Of a DNA stretch of 64,000 nucleotides, positions 33,354 to 41,640 are shown piece after piece. A program made the position numbers and the translations under genes. The stretch is from Microbacterium esteraromaticum. GTDB lineage: Bacteria; Actinomycetota; Actinomycetes; Actinomycetales; Microbacteriaceae. Each line of letters opens with the position of its first letter. Positions within the stretch are counted from its first letter, which is position 1. The DNA lies in contig NZ_CP118100.1 of the NCBI RefSeq assembly GCF_028747645.1, positions 3,100,001-3,164,000 on the forward strand, in the 5' to 3' direction. The notes beneath the pieces were generated by a model. The model worked only from the letters and a program-made list of their open reading frames with translations, ran no database searches and was not told the DNA's origin.

Positions 33354-33380
33354 GTTATAGGTTCATGGAGAACTTATAAC
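33354..33380. promoter_or_regulatory. 27-bp dyad, probable operator of the fic-hsdR unit
   Basis: GTTATAGGTTC (33354-33364) and GAACTTATAAC (33370-33380) are inverted repeats with a single mismatched pair and a 5-nt spacer. A third TATAACT lies at 33333. Placed 55 nt before the fic start, in an AT-rich patch, it looks like an operator or promoter for fic-hsdR, with the Fic C-terminal winged helix a candidate binder. Confidence 0.5.
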
Positions 33381-33435
33381 CCACCCGCCCGGTCTTTACC
33401 CGAGCACTGCTTCACAATCTCCGACGCTTGCACTA

Positions 33436-34746
33436 CTACTTCGGCTCGTCTTCGCCCGGGACGTCTGCGTCTTTGCGGAGCAGCTTCTCGCCCAGGCCGC
33501 TCAGCAGTTTTCCGGTGCCCACTCGGGCATTGTCGGCCGTCTCGCCCGCGAAGCGTCCTACTGCTTGGGCGGCGCCGGCACCTGCCGTGACGACGCCGTC
33601 TCGGGCATCGCCGGCCGCGTCTCGCCATCGCTTCGCCTCGATGGCCTCACGTTCTTGACCGATGCTGAGCCGCGAATGGAACTCTGAGACATCCGCGCCG
33701 ATCGCGTTGCTCGAACGGATAACCCGCGGTGCTGCGGTGGGCGAGAGCAGCACCTTGGCGTTGGCTCGTGTGGCCGCGGCATCCATTCGCGCCAAGAGCG
33801 ACAATGTCGATCGGGCAATGAGGGCTTTGCGGTTGTCGCGTGCTGCGCGCAGGCCGCGACGGTGACGCTCAACTTCGCTGGGATCGTCGGGAGATTCGTC
33901 GAGTACGCGGTCGATTTCGAGTACGGCCGTCGCGTCTTGCAGCTGGAAGCAGCGCGCGAGCACGGCGAGCCATTCCTGCACGACGGTTTCGGCGTCTCTT
34001 GCGAGGTTGGCGAGGTCGCTCATTTTGGCGGTTCGTTCGAGTTTCTCGGCGAGCGCGTCGAGTTGGCGCAGCGCGTATGCCTGGGTGCTGGCGACGGTTG
34101 CGGTGGTTGCCTGCACTTTCGACCAGGTGGTCTCTGAGACGAAGCCGACCTGCTCGCGGATGGTCATTGCTTCTTCGATAACGAACTCCACACCGATCAT
34201 GTCGGCGAGGGCGGCGTCTTTCTGCGCACGCAGCACGTCGTCGACCTTGGCGTCGATCTTCGCGAGGTAGTCGATGATCTCGTCCATGGTCTGCTGCATG
34301 GCCATCTGCGCCATGATCCCTGCAGCGCCGGTGAGGATCGCCGGGTTGGTGAGCATCTTGCCCGGTGTGCGCACGAATTCGAGGATGTGCTTGGTCTTGC
34401 CGTTCTTCATCACGATGGCGCGGGCGACGCCGGATGACGAGCCCTTCATCGGCGGCAGGTCGCCGAGTGCCTTCGCGGACTTCTCAGTGAGTTTGATCCA
34501 CCGACCGGAGTTCTCGGCGATCTGCGATCCAGCCTGGGTGATGCCGGACGCGGCGTTCATCTTCGTGCCGAGTTTCTGCAATGCCAGCTCGCGAGACTCG
34601 AGACCCCGCGATGTGAGGAACTGTTCGACCGCCGCGGGCGGGCCGATCACCGCGACGCCGTCGCCGTCGGTGATCAGTTCGAGTTCGTGGTCGAGCAGAG
34701 TGAGCTCATCGCTGGCGAATGTGGATGCGTTGTTGTCAGTGCTCAT
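33436..34746 (-). CDS. Unknown helical protein, island accessory gene
   Basis: A 436-residue protein starting at ATG 34746 with a 4-nt overlap of the preceding DUF4230-like gene. It is predicted almost entirely helical with long amphipathic stretches (FVIEEAMTIREQVGFVSETTW..., RQLDALAEKLERTAKMSDLANL). A short central hydrophobic Gly/Ala segment follows TNPAILTGAAGIMAQM, reminiscent of a membrane-inserting hairpin. The C-terminal 40 residues are charged. No enzyme motif is seen. A membrane-active effector of the two-gene module is one possibility; no function is claimed. Confidence 0.6.
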   Translation of the reverse strand: MSTDNNASTFASDELTLLDHELELITDGDGVAVIGPPAAVEQFLTSRGLESRELALQKLGTKMNAASGITQAGSQIAENSGRWIKLTEKSAKALGDLPPMKGSSSGVARAIVMKNGKTKHILEFVRTPGKMLTNPAILTGAAGIMAQMAMQQTMDEIIDYLAKIDAKVDDVLRAQKDAALADMIGVEFVIEEAMTIREQVGFVSETTWSKVQATTATVASTQAYALRQLDALAEKLERTAKMSDLANLARDAETVVQEWLAVLARCFQLQDATAVLEIDRVLDESPDDPSEVERHRRGLRAARDNRKALIARSTLSLLARMDAAATRANAKVLLSPTAAPRVIRSSNAIGADVSEFHSRLSIGQEREAIEAKRWRDAAGDARDGVVTAGAGAAQAVGRFAGETADNARVGTGKLLSGLGEKLLRKDADVPGEDEPK

Positions 34747-35408
34747 TCTGCGAACTCGAATTCTAGGATGATGGACGGGTCAATTGCCTCGACGATGCGG
34801 GTATAGAACGTCTCAGCCTGGTCTTCGAGTACCGGCCGGAACCCGTCGATGTGCTGTTCGATAAAGCTCTCCGAGAGCAGCTTCTCGAAGACTTCCGTCT
34901 TGTCGATCTCGGGTGTGGTCCAGCTGAGGAGGCCGTTCTTCTCGTCCGCGACGCTCAGGTCTGGGTTCGCATATCCGAGGTAGATGAACTCGGGGATGGA
35001 GACCACGTAGGTGTCATCGCCGGTCTGGCGAATCTCGACGTCTTTGCCTTCGATGCCGAACTTGGCATCGTATTCGTACCGCACGAGCACGGAACGTTCG
35101 CTGCCCGGGAGAGTGAACAGGTTCCAGTCACCAATCGCTAGCCTGAGCCCCTCGCCGTTCTCCTCATTGACCTCGGTCATGCCTGCGGTGACAAGAATCA
35201 CTTGTTCCTCGCCCTTTATCGATCGAATGACCTGCGTATCCCGTGATTCCGCAGCCCCAAAGAACTTGCCCACAGCAACACCTGCAATCGCTGCACCGCC
35301 GATGAGCAGCAGTACCATCACCACAAGTAGCACCTTCGCCCACGTGGGTGTGGTCTTGCCCGACTTGGGGACGATCGGCGACGTCGCCGGTGTCGTAGGA
35401 GCGGTCAT
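34743..35408 (-). CDS. Single-span membrane protein, DUF4230-like
   Basis: A 221-residue protein: Thr/Pro-rich cytoplasmic N-terminus (about 1-22), one membrane helix (WAKVLLVVMVLLLIGGAAIA...) and a large outside domain. The pattern EEQVILVTAGMTEVNEENG, then NLFTLPGSERSVLVRYEYDAKFGIEG, GDDTYVVSIPEFIYLG resembles DUF4230 beta-sheet proteins; this is tentative. Coupled to the next helical protein, with which it may form a sensor-effector pair. It is preceded by a 96-nt gap that may hold a promoter. Confidence 0.55.
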   Translation of the reverse strand: MTAPTTPATSPIVPKSGKTTPTWAKVLLVVMVLLLIGGAAIAGVAVGKFFGAAESRDTQVIRSIKGEEQVILVTAGMTEVNEENGEGLRLAIGDWNLFTLPGSERSVLVRYEYDAKFGIEGKDVEIRQTGDDTYVVSIPEFIYLGYANPDLSVADEKNGLLSWTTPEIDKTEVFEKLLSESFIEQHIDGFRPVLEDQAETFYTRIVEAIDPSIILEFEFAE

Positions 35409-35504
35409 GCGGTGGCTCGTTTCTGGTGAAGGTAACGGTGTACTGCTGAATCTAGTGGTTGGTCTCGGAGTGGTTGTGATCGCACGGGCGCCCGCGTATC
35501 AGTG

Positions 35505-36722
35505 CTAGCGCAAGAACTCGTGCAACCAGTTCTCGCCGACGATCGGGATGCCGTAGTCGCGCGCCTTCTTCGCCTTGCCGGAGAGTGAGTCTGGATCGGC
35601 GGCGACGACGAGCGCGACTTTCTTGGTCACGGTCGGATGGCAAGTGAATCCGCGGTCTTGCAGTGCGGCTTCCCACTCCGAGCGCGGACGCGTCATCTCA
35701 CCGGTGAGCACGATGAGTGCGCCTGGTTGCAAGGTGAACGCCTCATGGGTGGGTTCTTCATCACCTGCGGGTGCGACGTCATCCGTTGCTGCGGCGATGG
35801 TCTCATCATCCATCTCGAGCAGCATGCCCACGGTGGCGAGGTCGATCTTCTCGTCTTCGGTGAGGATGCCGTCTGCCCAGGCACGACGTTCAAGCGTGAC
35901 GAAGTAGTCGTGGTGCAGACCCTCGACGCTCGCCCGGTCAAGGCCGAGCTCGGTGGCGACATCGGCGAGTTGTGCCCTCTCGCTCGGCGACAGGAAGCCG
36001 TCGAGCAGACAGCGGTCGAGCAGCGCCAGGTACTGCGCAGCCGCACCGTCGACGGTCTCTCGCACGGCCTCGGTCGAGATGCGTTCGAGAAAGCTGGGCG
36101 CTGTGAGTGATGCTTCAGAGCGCGGCTTCGGCACGACACCCGTGCGAGACCCGGAGGGGTATCGGTACGAACGGCCGGCGTGGGCGGTCTGCTGCCAGTA
36201 GTCTTCCCAGCCCGGCCAGACGGTGCTGGTGCGCTGGTAGTGCGCGAGAAGCTGAGCGGCAGCGTGGGAGTCGGCGCCTGCACTGTGAGCCCGGGTGAGG
36301 TCGATGGCGTGCGTGTCGCAGGCGTGAGCGAGTGATGCGGATGCCCCAAGCCCGAAGCTCGCGCCGAGCCCCATCGTGCACACGGTCGGGATGCCGCCGT
36401 CGAGCCAGTACCCGGCACGTTCGAACTCGGCTTCCAGGAACCGCAGGTCGAAGGGCGCGTTGTGGGCCGCGAACACGCGCCCGCGCAACAGGTCAGCGAA
36501 CTCGGCGGCGATGTCGCTGAAGAGAGGTGCGTCGAGCACGTCGGCAGCGCGGATGCCGTGGATGCGCTGCGGCCCGAGATCGCGCTCCGGGTTGATCAGC
36601 GTCTCCCACCGGTGCGAGATCGTGCCGTCATCCTCGACGTGGGTGACGCCGATCTCGACGACGCGGTGGTGATATGAGGGCAGGATACCCGTGGTCTCAA
36701 AGTCGACGACAGCGAACGCCAT
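35505..36722 (-). CDS. DnaQ-like 3'-5' exonuclease with C-terminal BRCT domain
   Basis: A 405-residue protein. The DEDDh exonuclease spans about 1-170, with D7 and E9 in VVDFETTG, HNAPFD, and the later AHSAGADSHAAAQLL. A central helical region is of TerB-like character (SPSERAQLADVATELGLDR..., LTEDEKIDLATVGMLLEMD). A BRCT domain occupies the last 80 residues (GALIVLTGEMTRPRSEWEAALQ, IVGENWLHEF). Related DnaQ-BRCT proteins are often called DNA polymerase III epsilon-like; in an island a nuclease that trims phage or host DNA is equally possible. Directly coupled to the nucleotidase gene. Confidence 0.82.
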   Translation of the reverse strand: MAFAVVDFETTGILPSYHHRVVEIGVTHVEDDGTISHRWETLINPERDLGPQRIHGIRAADVLDAPLFSDIAAEFADLLRGRVFAAHNAPFDLRFLEAEFERAGYWLDGGIPTVCTMGLGASFGLGASASLAHACDTHAIDLTRAHSAGADSHAAAQLLAHYQRTSTVWPGWEDYWQQTAHAGRSYRYPSGSRTGVVPKPRSEASLTAPSFLERISTEAVRETVDGAAAQYLALLDRCLLDGFLSPSERAQLADVATELGLDRASVEGLHHDYFVTLERRAWADGILTEDEKIDLATVGMLLEMDDETIAAATDDVAPAGDEEPTHEAFTLQPGALIVLTGEMTRPRSEWEAALQDRGFTCHPTVTKKVALVVAADPDSLSGKAKKARDYGIPIVGENWLHEFLR

Positions 36723-37711
36723 TACGCACCCGCCTCGGGCATCTCCGGAGCCGTGCTGATGAGCCGGGAGACTGACTCACCTTGCGGCCGTTCATTCGCC
36801 ACGCCGTAAGGGATGAGCACGCTCGCGGCATGCTTCGACGTCGACTCGAGATGACTCTGCTGGTCGTCGAAGTAGATGTCAGGACGCATCACCTCAAGCA
36901 CGGTTCCTTTGTCGATCCCACCGAGGAAGAACGCGTCGTTCACTGTCACGCCCCACTCAGAAAGCGTGTTCACGGCGCGCTCGTGCGCGGGAGCATTTCT
37001 TGCAGTCACGATCGAGACGCGCAACCTCGGAGCATAAGTCTTGTCCGAGACTGTGCGCTCACGCTCGATTTCCTGGATCATGTTCAGATCTCGGAGGAAC
37101 TCGCTGAGCGGTCCGTTCTCAAGCGGCACAGTTCGCTTGGCAACCTCGTTCTCTTGGAAAGCGGAGAGGCCGCCATCACTTTGGTAGATGCGCTCCGCTT
37201 CGTCGCTCGCGACAACGCCATCAAAGTCCAGAGCAACCCGCACCGTCTCGTCCTCGGAGCCCCTGCCCGACGAGTCCACCACGAGTCCGGCGGGAAAGCC
37301 GTCGGACATCGCAGCACGCACGCTCGACTCCTGACCGGACAGAAATAGCGACATTGAAAAAGCACCGATGTACGTGTAGGGCGCTTCACCTTGCGTGAAG
37401 ACGGCGCGGCTGATGGCGAGGCCATGCTGCTCAACCGACCGCATGACCCGCAGGCCCGTAGATGGGTCATTCCGCGAGAGGATGATGACCTCGACGAGCG
37501 GGTCGCCAGGCCTCAAGTTGTTCAACCCCAGAAGCTTGCGGATGAACCCAAAGGCAGCTCCCGGGTTGAGCGTGACGTCGATGTTGTCGGCCTGGTACTT
37601 GCGATACGCGACTTCTCCATGCTCGGTGAAGAACGCGTCAGATTCTGCGAGATCGAACAATGCGCTGGACGCAACGCCGATGACGAGTCGGTTATCGAGG
37701 GTGTATGCCAT
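36722..37711 (-). CDS. Cytosolic 5'-nucleotidase I-like (HAD) protein
   Basis: A 329-residue protein resembling the NT5C1/5'-nucleotidase family (PF06189 type). It has an N-terminal region typical of that family (NRLVIGVASSALFDLAESD...) and the HAD nucleophile motif VALDFDGVVASD (D162, D164). The later motifs TARNAPAHERAV and GGIDKGTVLEVMRPDIYFDDQQSH complete a HAD-type site. It would hydrolyse nucleoside monophosphates such as AMP. It follows a 22-codon ORF ending at its ATG. In a restriction island, nucleotide depletion or control of a Fic/restriction effect is inference. Confidence 0.78.
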   Translation of the reverse strand: MAYTLDNRLVIGVASSALFDLAESDAFFTEHGEVAYRKYQADNIDVTLNPGAAFGFIRKLLGLNNLRPGDPLVEVIILSRNDPSTGLRVMRSVEQHGLAISRAVFTQGEAPYTYIGAFSMSLFLSGQESSVRAAMSDGFPAGLVVDSSGRGSEDETVRVALDFDGVVASDEAERIYQSDGGLSAFQENEVAKRTVPLENGPLSEFLRDLNMIQEIERERTVSDKTYAPRLRVSIVTARNAPAHERAVNTLSEWGVTVNDAFFLGGIDKGTVLEVMRPDIYFDDQQSHLESTSKHAASVLIPYGVANERPQGESVSRLISTAPEMPEAGA

Positions 37712-37779
37712 CAGGCACCTGGCTCGGATGCGACGCGCTCGGCATCACAGACGGTGAGCACGGTGTTCTCGGTGGTCAT
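37711..37779 (-). CDS. Possible 22-residue leader ORF of the nucleotidase gene
   Basis: ATG 37779 to TGA 37711 encodes MTTENTVLTVCDAERVASEP then GA. The stop overlaps the nucleotidase start by one base (TGATG), the arrangement expected for translational coupling. Upstream is a GA-rich sequence (GAGAGAGAG) rather than a perfect Shine-Dalgarno. It may be a short cistron that primes nucleotidase translation; codon use alone cannot confirm it. Confidence 0.35.
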   Translation of the reverse strand: MTTENTVLTVCDAERVASEPGA

Positions 37780-37860
37780 GCGGGCTCTCTCTCATGATGC
37801 CGAACGCCAACGTCGCGTTCGTTCGATAGTGGCGTGATTGCCGGGGGGAGCATGCAACCT

Positions 37861-38730
37861 TCATATAGACCGCCCGATACCGCCGGCGCCGAGCGGACGC
37901 TGATTCCGACTACGAAGCTGGTGGTCGAAAGACGCGGCGACGCGCTGACCGGTGACGGTCGGTGTTGCGGCTGTGAGGGCGGCGACGATGGCAGAAGACG
38001 TGACAAGCGGATCACACGTCGCGACCGTCTCGCCCTTCTTCGATGCCGCGGCGAGCGCACGCGCGGATTCGCGCCCCAGAGATTCGCTAGGCGAGTACTC
38101 TCGTTCGATTCGGTAGCTGAAGACCAGGGCTATTGCGAGCAGGATCGGTGCCGCCACGGGCATCAGGTAGAGGGCAAGCACGCGGAACCCGAACATGTAC
38201 ATTGAGCCCTTCGCGTAGAAGAAGCTCCACTCACGCTCGTCTCCCATGTCCGCGTCGTCGCGTGGCAAGACACTGAGCAGCACGGAGACCGCGAACGGCA
38301 CTGCCGCGGCCAGTGCAATCCAGACGAGGGGCAACATCGTGCCGTGGATCTCCACCGCGATTGCGGCGCTCAACAAAGCGAGCACACGCAGCCCGGTGAG
38401 CCGGAAGCTTCGAAGTGACAGCGTCGATAGAACTGCTGAGGCGATGACACAGATCGGCAGGAGCGGCGCGCGGTTCGGATCGGTCAACCACTCGGGTATC
38501 GCAACCAACCACGCGGCGGGCTCGCCCCCGAAGGCCTTGATGACATCCGCAAACCAAGTAATCGGACCCGACTCGGGCAGGATCATGGCGTTCGACACGA
38601 CCCATGCCGTCCACAGCCAGGCAGCCAGCCACGCAATGACCATCCATTCAACGAAACGATCCCAGCTGAGGCCAAGCAGATGGTGAACTTCCTCACGCCA
38701 GGCTTTGCTGGCAACGGCGGCCTCGTTCAT
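37861..38730 (-). CDS. Multi-span membrane protein of the island, unknown
   Basis: A 289-residue protein with about five or six hydrophobic helices (about 30-50, 60-80, 90-110, 115-150, 180-205) between a soluble N-terminus (VASKAWREEVHHLLGLSW) and a C-terminal region with polar, basic character (SFDHQLRSRNQRPLG). It starts at ATG 38730 (TGATG overlap with hsdS; a GTG one codon upstream is possible). It has no signal, channel or enzyme motif. It is the first accessory gene inserted after hsdS; a membrane effector or sensor role is only a guess. Confidence 0.6.
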   Translation of the reverse strand: MNEAAVASKAWREEVHHLLGLSWDRFVEWMVIAWLAAWLWTAWVVSNAMILPESGPITWFADVIKAFGGEPAAWLVAIPEWLTDPNRAPLLPICVIASAVLSTLSLRSFRLTGLRVLALLSAAIAVEIHGTMLPLVWIALAAAVPFAVSVLLSVLPRDDADMGDEREWSFFYAKGSMYMFGFRVLALYLMPVAAPILLAIALVFSYRIEREYSPSESLGRESARALAAASKKGETVATCDPLVTSSAIVAALTAATPTVTGQRVAASFDHQLRSRNQRPLGAGGIGRSI

Positions 38731-39857
38731 CACAGCCCCGCTTCCTGAGCAACCTTTTGCGCATCGCGGACGCGGAGCTTGCCGGACATGAGTTTCGGGA
38801 GCAGCGCGTCGCGGGTCGCGGCGAGGGTAGCGTTCTCGGCACGGACTGCATCCTGGCTTGCAGCCAGCGCGCGAAGGGTCTGCCCGACACGATTCGCCCG
38901 TTCACCGCTGGGAACTCTGATACGAGCGCGCCCAAGTTCGACTCGGCTGAGTTCAGTCTGCCCCGTGCTGCCCTCACCCAGCGCTTCGATGTCAGCTTCG
39001 ATTGCGAGAACTGCCTGCCCGATGACCGTCGGGTCGCTCACGTTGGGGTCAGGTCTGACGATCGTAATGTGGGAGTCGACGGTTGCTTGACCGGGGAGCG
39101 TCCAGCGCGCAACGCGCCCGAGGGTTCCCTGGCCGGTTGAGTTGACCAAGATATCGCCTACTGCGAGGACCTTCTCTGCCCTCACCTTCGAGTCGTCTGT
39201 CCATCGAGACGGCCCCAGGGATACCACTTGATCCCGCACGCACTTTTGATTAAGTACCCGGGTGCCTTCTCCATCAGGCAAATAGCGCGGCGTGATCCCG
39301 CGTACGAGCACGACCGAAGCTTCGTCGACCGTCAGCTCGCGGGCGTCGTCGCGGACTGCGGCGCGCAACTCAAGCCGGGCGACGGCGGCGGCAGTGGCGG
39401 CGAGGGCGGTGTTGGCGGTGATCTTGTCGTCGAGGGCACCCAGCACCTCGGCGATTGCCTGTTGCTCGGGGAGGGGTGGAACGTGTGCGCGAAGTCCCGC
39501 GAACGACTCCCGAGTCGTTGACGGTATAGCTGATCCGGAGTCCAACCCGTTGATATCCGCCAACTGCAGTGAGTAGTACGCCCAGCGCATGTCTAGGGGT
39601 CGCTTCGGAGCGATGTAAAAAGCAGTGTCGATGACCCAGAAGTCCTGCGCTGCGTAGTGGACGCCGCGATAGGCTCCCTTGCGGCCAACGACCACACCGG
39701 GCCCCTTCGTCTGATGAACGTCCGTGAAGCCAACCGGACCATTTGTGCCATAGACGGCCACGGATCCGCGCCCATCCCGGTAATCGCGTAGCGCCTTGCC
39801 GTACCGGAGTTCGACTACCTCTCCCCAGGTCGTGAGATCCCAGCCCACGGGTGTCAC
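38730..39857 (-). CDS. hsdS: Type I restriction specificity subunit (HsdS)
   Basis: A 375-residue DNA-recognition subunit with two target-recognition domains. The first begins at MTPVGWDLTTWGEVVELRYG and runs to the central coiled coil with LPEQQAIAEVLGALDDKI; the second starts near DEASVVLVRGITPRYLPDGE. A second conserved helix ends with ALLPKLMSGKLRV. Start GTG 39857 overlaps the hsdM stop. The recognition sequence cannot be read from the protein. The following membrane-protein gene starts at its stop. Confidence 0.92.
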   Translation of the reverse strand: MTPVGWDLTTWGEVVELRYGKALRDYRDGRGSVAVYGTNGPVGFTDVHQTKGPGVVVGRKGAYRGVHYAAQDFWVIDTAFYIAPKRPLDMRWAYYSLQLADINGLDSGSAIPSTTRESFAGLRAHVPPLPEQQAIAEVLGALDDKITANTALAATAAAVARLELRAAVRDDARELTVDEASVVLVRGITPRYLPDGEGTRVLNQKCVRDQVVSLGPSRWTDDSKVRAEKVLAVGDILVNSTGQGTLGRVARWTLPGQATVDSHITIVRPDPNVSDPTVIGQAVLAIEADIEALGEGSTGQTELSRVELGRARIRVPSGERANRVGQTLRALAASQDAVRAENATLAATRDALLPKLMSGKLRVRDAQKVAQEAGL

Positions 39858-41632
39858 GAGATACGCCGCAACTGCTCGCGCACCGAATCCGCCAGGCGCG
39901 CGGATTCGGCGAACTGGGACTCCAGCTCCGCCCGCAGACGAGCGAGCTTTTCGTCGATTGGCTCACCGTCGTCCTCGACCTCGGCGGCGCCGACGTAGCG
40001 GCCGGGAGTCAGGGCGTAGTCCGCGGCCTTGATCTCGGCGAGGGTGGCGGAGTAACAGAAGCCGGGGATGTCGGCGTAACCGGTGCGTTTCGTCTCGCTT
40101 CGCTCGCTCAACGACCGGGAGTTGGGATCCTCGGCGTAACCGGCGCGTTTCGTCTCGCTTCGCTCGCTCAACGACCGGGGGTTGAGCGTTTCATCTCGCT
40201 GCGCTCGCTCAACGACCGGGGAGGCGGGGTCAGTAGGCGTTTCGTCTCGCTGCGCTCGCGCAACGACCGGGGTGTCACGCCAGGCGTGGAACGTGTCGGC
40301 GATCTTGGCGATGTCTTCATCCGACAGCGCGCGCTCGGCGCGGTCGACCATGTGGCCGAGGTTGCGGGCGTCGATGAACAGCACCTCACCGGCACGCTTG
40401 CCCTTGTCCTTCGCGAAGAACCACACGCACACCGGAATCCCGGTCGAACGGAACAGCTGCGTCGGCAATGCCACCATGCACGAGACCAGATCCGACTCGA
40501 CGATCTCGGCACGGATCTTGCCCTCGCCGCCCGAGTTCGACGACATCGACCCGTTCGCCATCACCACACCGGCCTGCCCGCCCGGGGCGAGCTTCGACAG
40601 GATGTGCTGAATCCACGCATAGTTCGCGTTGCCCGCCGGTGGCACGCCGAAACGCCACCGCGGGTCGTCTTCGTTGCGCACCCAGTCCTTGATGTTGAAC
40701 GGCGGGTTCGACATCACGAAATCCGCCTGCAGGTCGGGGTGCAAATCGCGAGCAAACGTATCGCCCCACCGCGGCGCCAGATTGCCGTTCAGACCATGGA
40801 TCGCCAGGTTCATCTTCGCCAGACGCCAGGTGCGCTCGTTGAGCTCCTGCCCGTACACCGAGATGTCGCTGCCTTCACCGTGGTGCGCATCGATGAACTT
40901 CTCGGCCTGCACGAACATGCCACCCGAACCACACGCCGGGTCGTACACCCGGCCATGGGTCGGCTGCAGCAGCTCGACCAGCACCCGCACCACGCTCGGC
41001 GGCGTGAAGAACTCGCCACCCCGCTTGCCTTCAGCCCGCGCGAACTTCTCGAGGAAGTACTCGTACACCTCCCCCAGCAGGTCACGCGCACGCCTACCCT
41101 CCGAGCCACCCTGCCCCTGCGCCGCGAACCGCGCCGAGTTGAACAGGTCGACGAGCTCACCCAACCGTCGCTGATCGACGTTGTCGCGGTTGAAGATCCG
41201 CGGCAGCGTGCCCGACAGCTGTGGATTCGCCTGCATGACAGCATCCATCGCCTCGTCGATCAACGCACCCACCGGCTTCTCGGGCGCATCCATCGACGCA
41301 CCCAGCCCCTTCGCGTTCTCTGCCAAGAACGACCAGCGAGCGTTCGCCGGCACCCAGAACACGCCGCGCCCGGTGTACTCATCGATGTCGTCGATGAGCT
41401 CGGCGATCTGCTCGTCGTCGTACCCATCGGCAGTCAGTTCCGTGCGGATGCCGACACAGCGCTCATCGAAGGCATCCGACACATACTTCAGGAACACGAG
41501 ACCAAGAATGACGTCCTTGTACTGCGAGGCGTCCATCGACCCGCGCAGCTTGTCGGCCGCCTTCCAGAGCGTGTCCTTCAGCTCTTTCATGCTCGACGGA
41601 GCGGTCGGTGCGGCCTTCGGTGTGCGGGGCAT
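39854..41632 (-). CDS. hsdM: Type I restriction modification methylase (HsdM) with repeat-derived insertion
   Basis: Adenine-N6 methyltransferase subunit of 592 residues. HsdM N-terminal helical domain about 15-165 (LRGSMDASQYKDVILGLVFL); SAM motif DPACGSGG 231-238; catalytic NPPF 309-312; TSNSGG and VALPTQLFRSTG follow. Between about residues 454 and 516 lies an extra segment, PVVARAQRDET..., PVVERAQRDET..., RSLSERSETKR (twice), made by four in-frame repeats of a dispersed DNA element. The C-terminal helical domain with LTPGRYVGAAEVEDDG resumes afterwards. Coupled to hsdS; 8 nt after the preceding gene. Confidence 0.92.
   Translation of the reverse strand: MPRTPKAAPTAPSSMKELKDTLWKAADKLRGSMDASQYKDVILGLVFLKYVSDAFDERCVGIRTELTADGYDDEQIAELIDDIDEYTGRGVFWVPANARWSFLAENAKGLGASMDAPEKPVGALIDEAMDAVMQANPQLSGTLPRIFNRDNVDQRRLGELVDLFNSARFAAQGQGGSEGRRARDLLGEVYEYFLEKFARAEGKRGGEFFTPPSVVRVLVELLQPTHGRVYDPACGSGGMFVQAEKFIDAHHGEGSDISVYGQELNERTWRLAKMNLAIHGLNGNLAPRWGDTFARDLHPDLQADFVMSNPPFNIKDWVRNEDDPRWRFGVPPAGNANYAWIQHILSKLAPGGQAGVVMANGSMSSNSGGEGKIRAEIVESDLVSCMVALPTQLFRSTGIPVCVWFFAKDKGKRAGEVLFIDARNLGHMVDRAERALSDEDIAKIADTFHAWRDTPVVARAQRDETPTDPASPVVERAQRDETLNPRSLSERSETKRAGYAEDPNSRSLSERSETKRTGYADIPGFCYSATLAEIKAADYALTPGRYVGAAEVEDDGEPIDEKLARLRAELESQFAESARLADSVREQLRRIS
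40087..40272. repeat. Four copies of a GTTTCGTCTCGC element in frame within hsdM
   Basis: Copies begin at 40087, 40147, 40188 and 40239. Each reads GTTTCGTCTCGCTTCGCTCG (T/G variants) followed by CTCAACGACCGG. The first two form a 60-bp tandem unit. All copies lie inside the coding sequence, preserve frame, and encode the RSLSERSETKR/VARAQRDET-like segments. They fall between the methylase core and the C-terminal helical domain. Confidence 0.85.
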
Positions 41633-41640
41633 GTGCGTCC

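Noticed and set aside
35409-35504. Extra gene between the exonuclease and DUF4230-like genes
   Set aside because: Only 96 nt, no frame with a ribosome site; may hold a promoter.
40087-40272. CRISPR-like array in hsdM
   Set aside because: Spacing is irregular (41-60 nt), the repeats are coding and in frame, and no cas genes are near.
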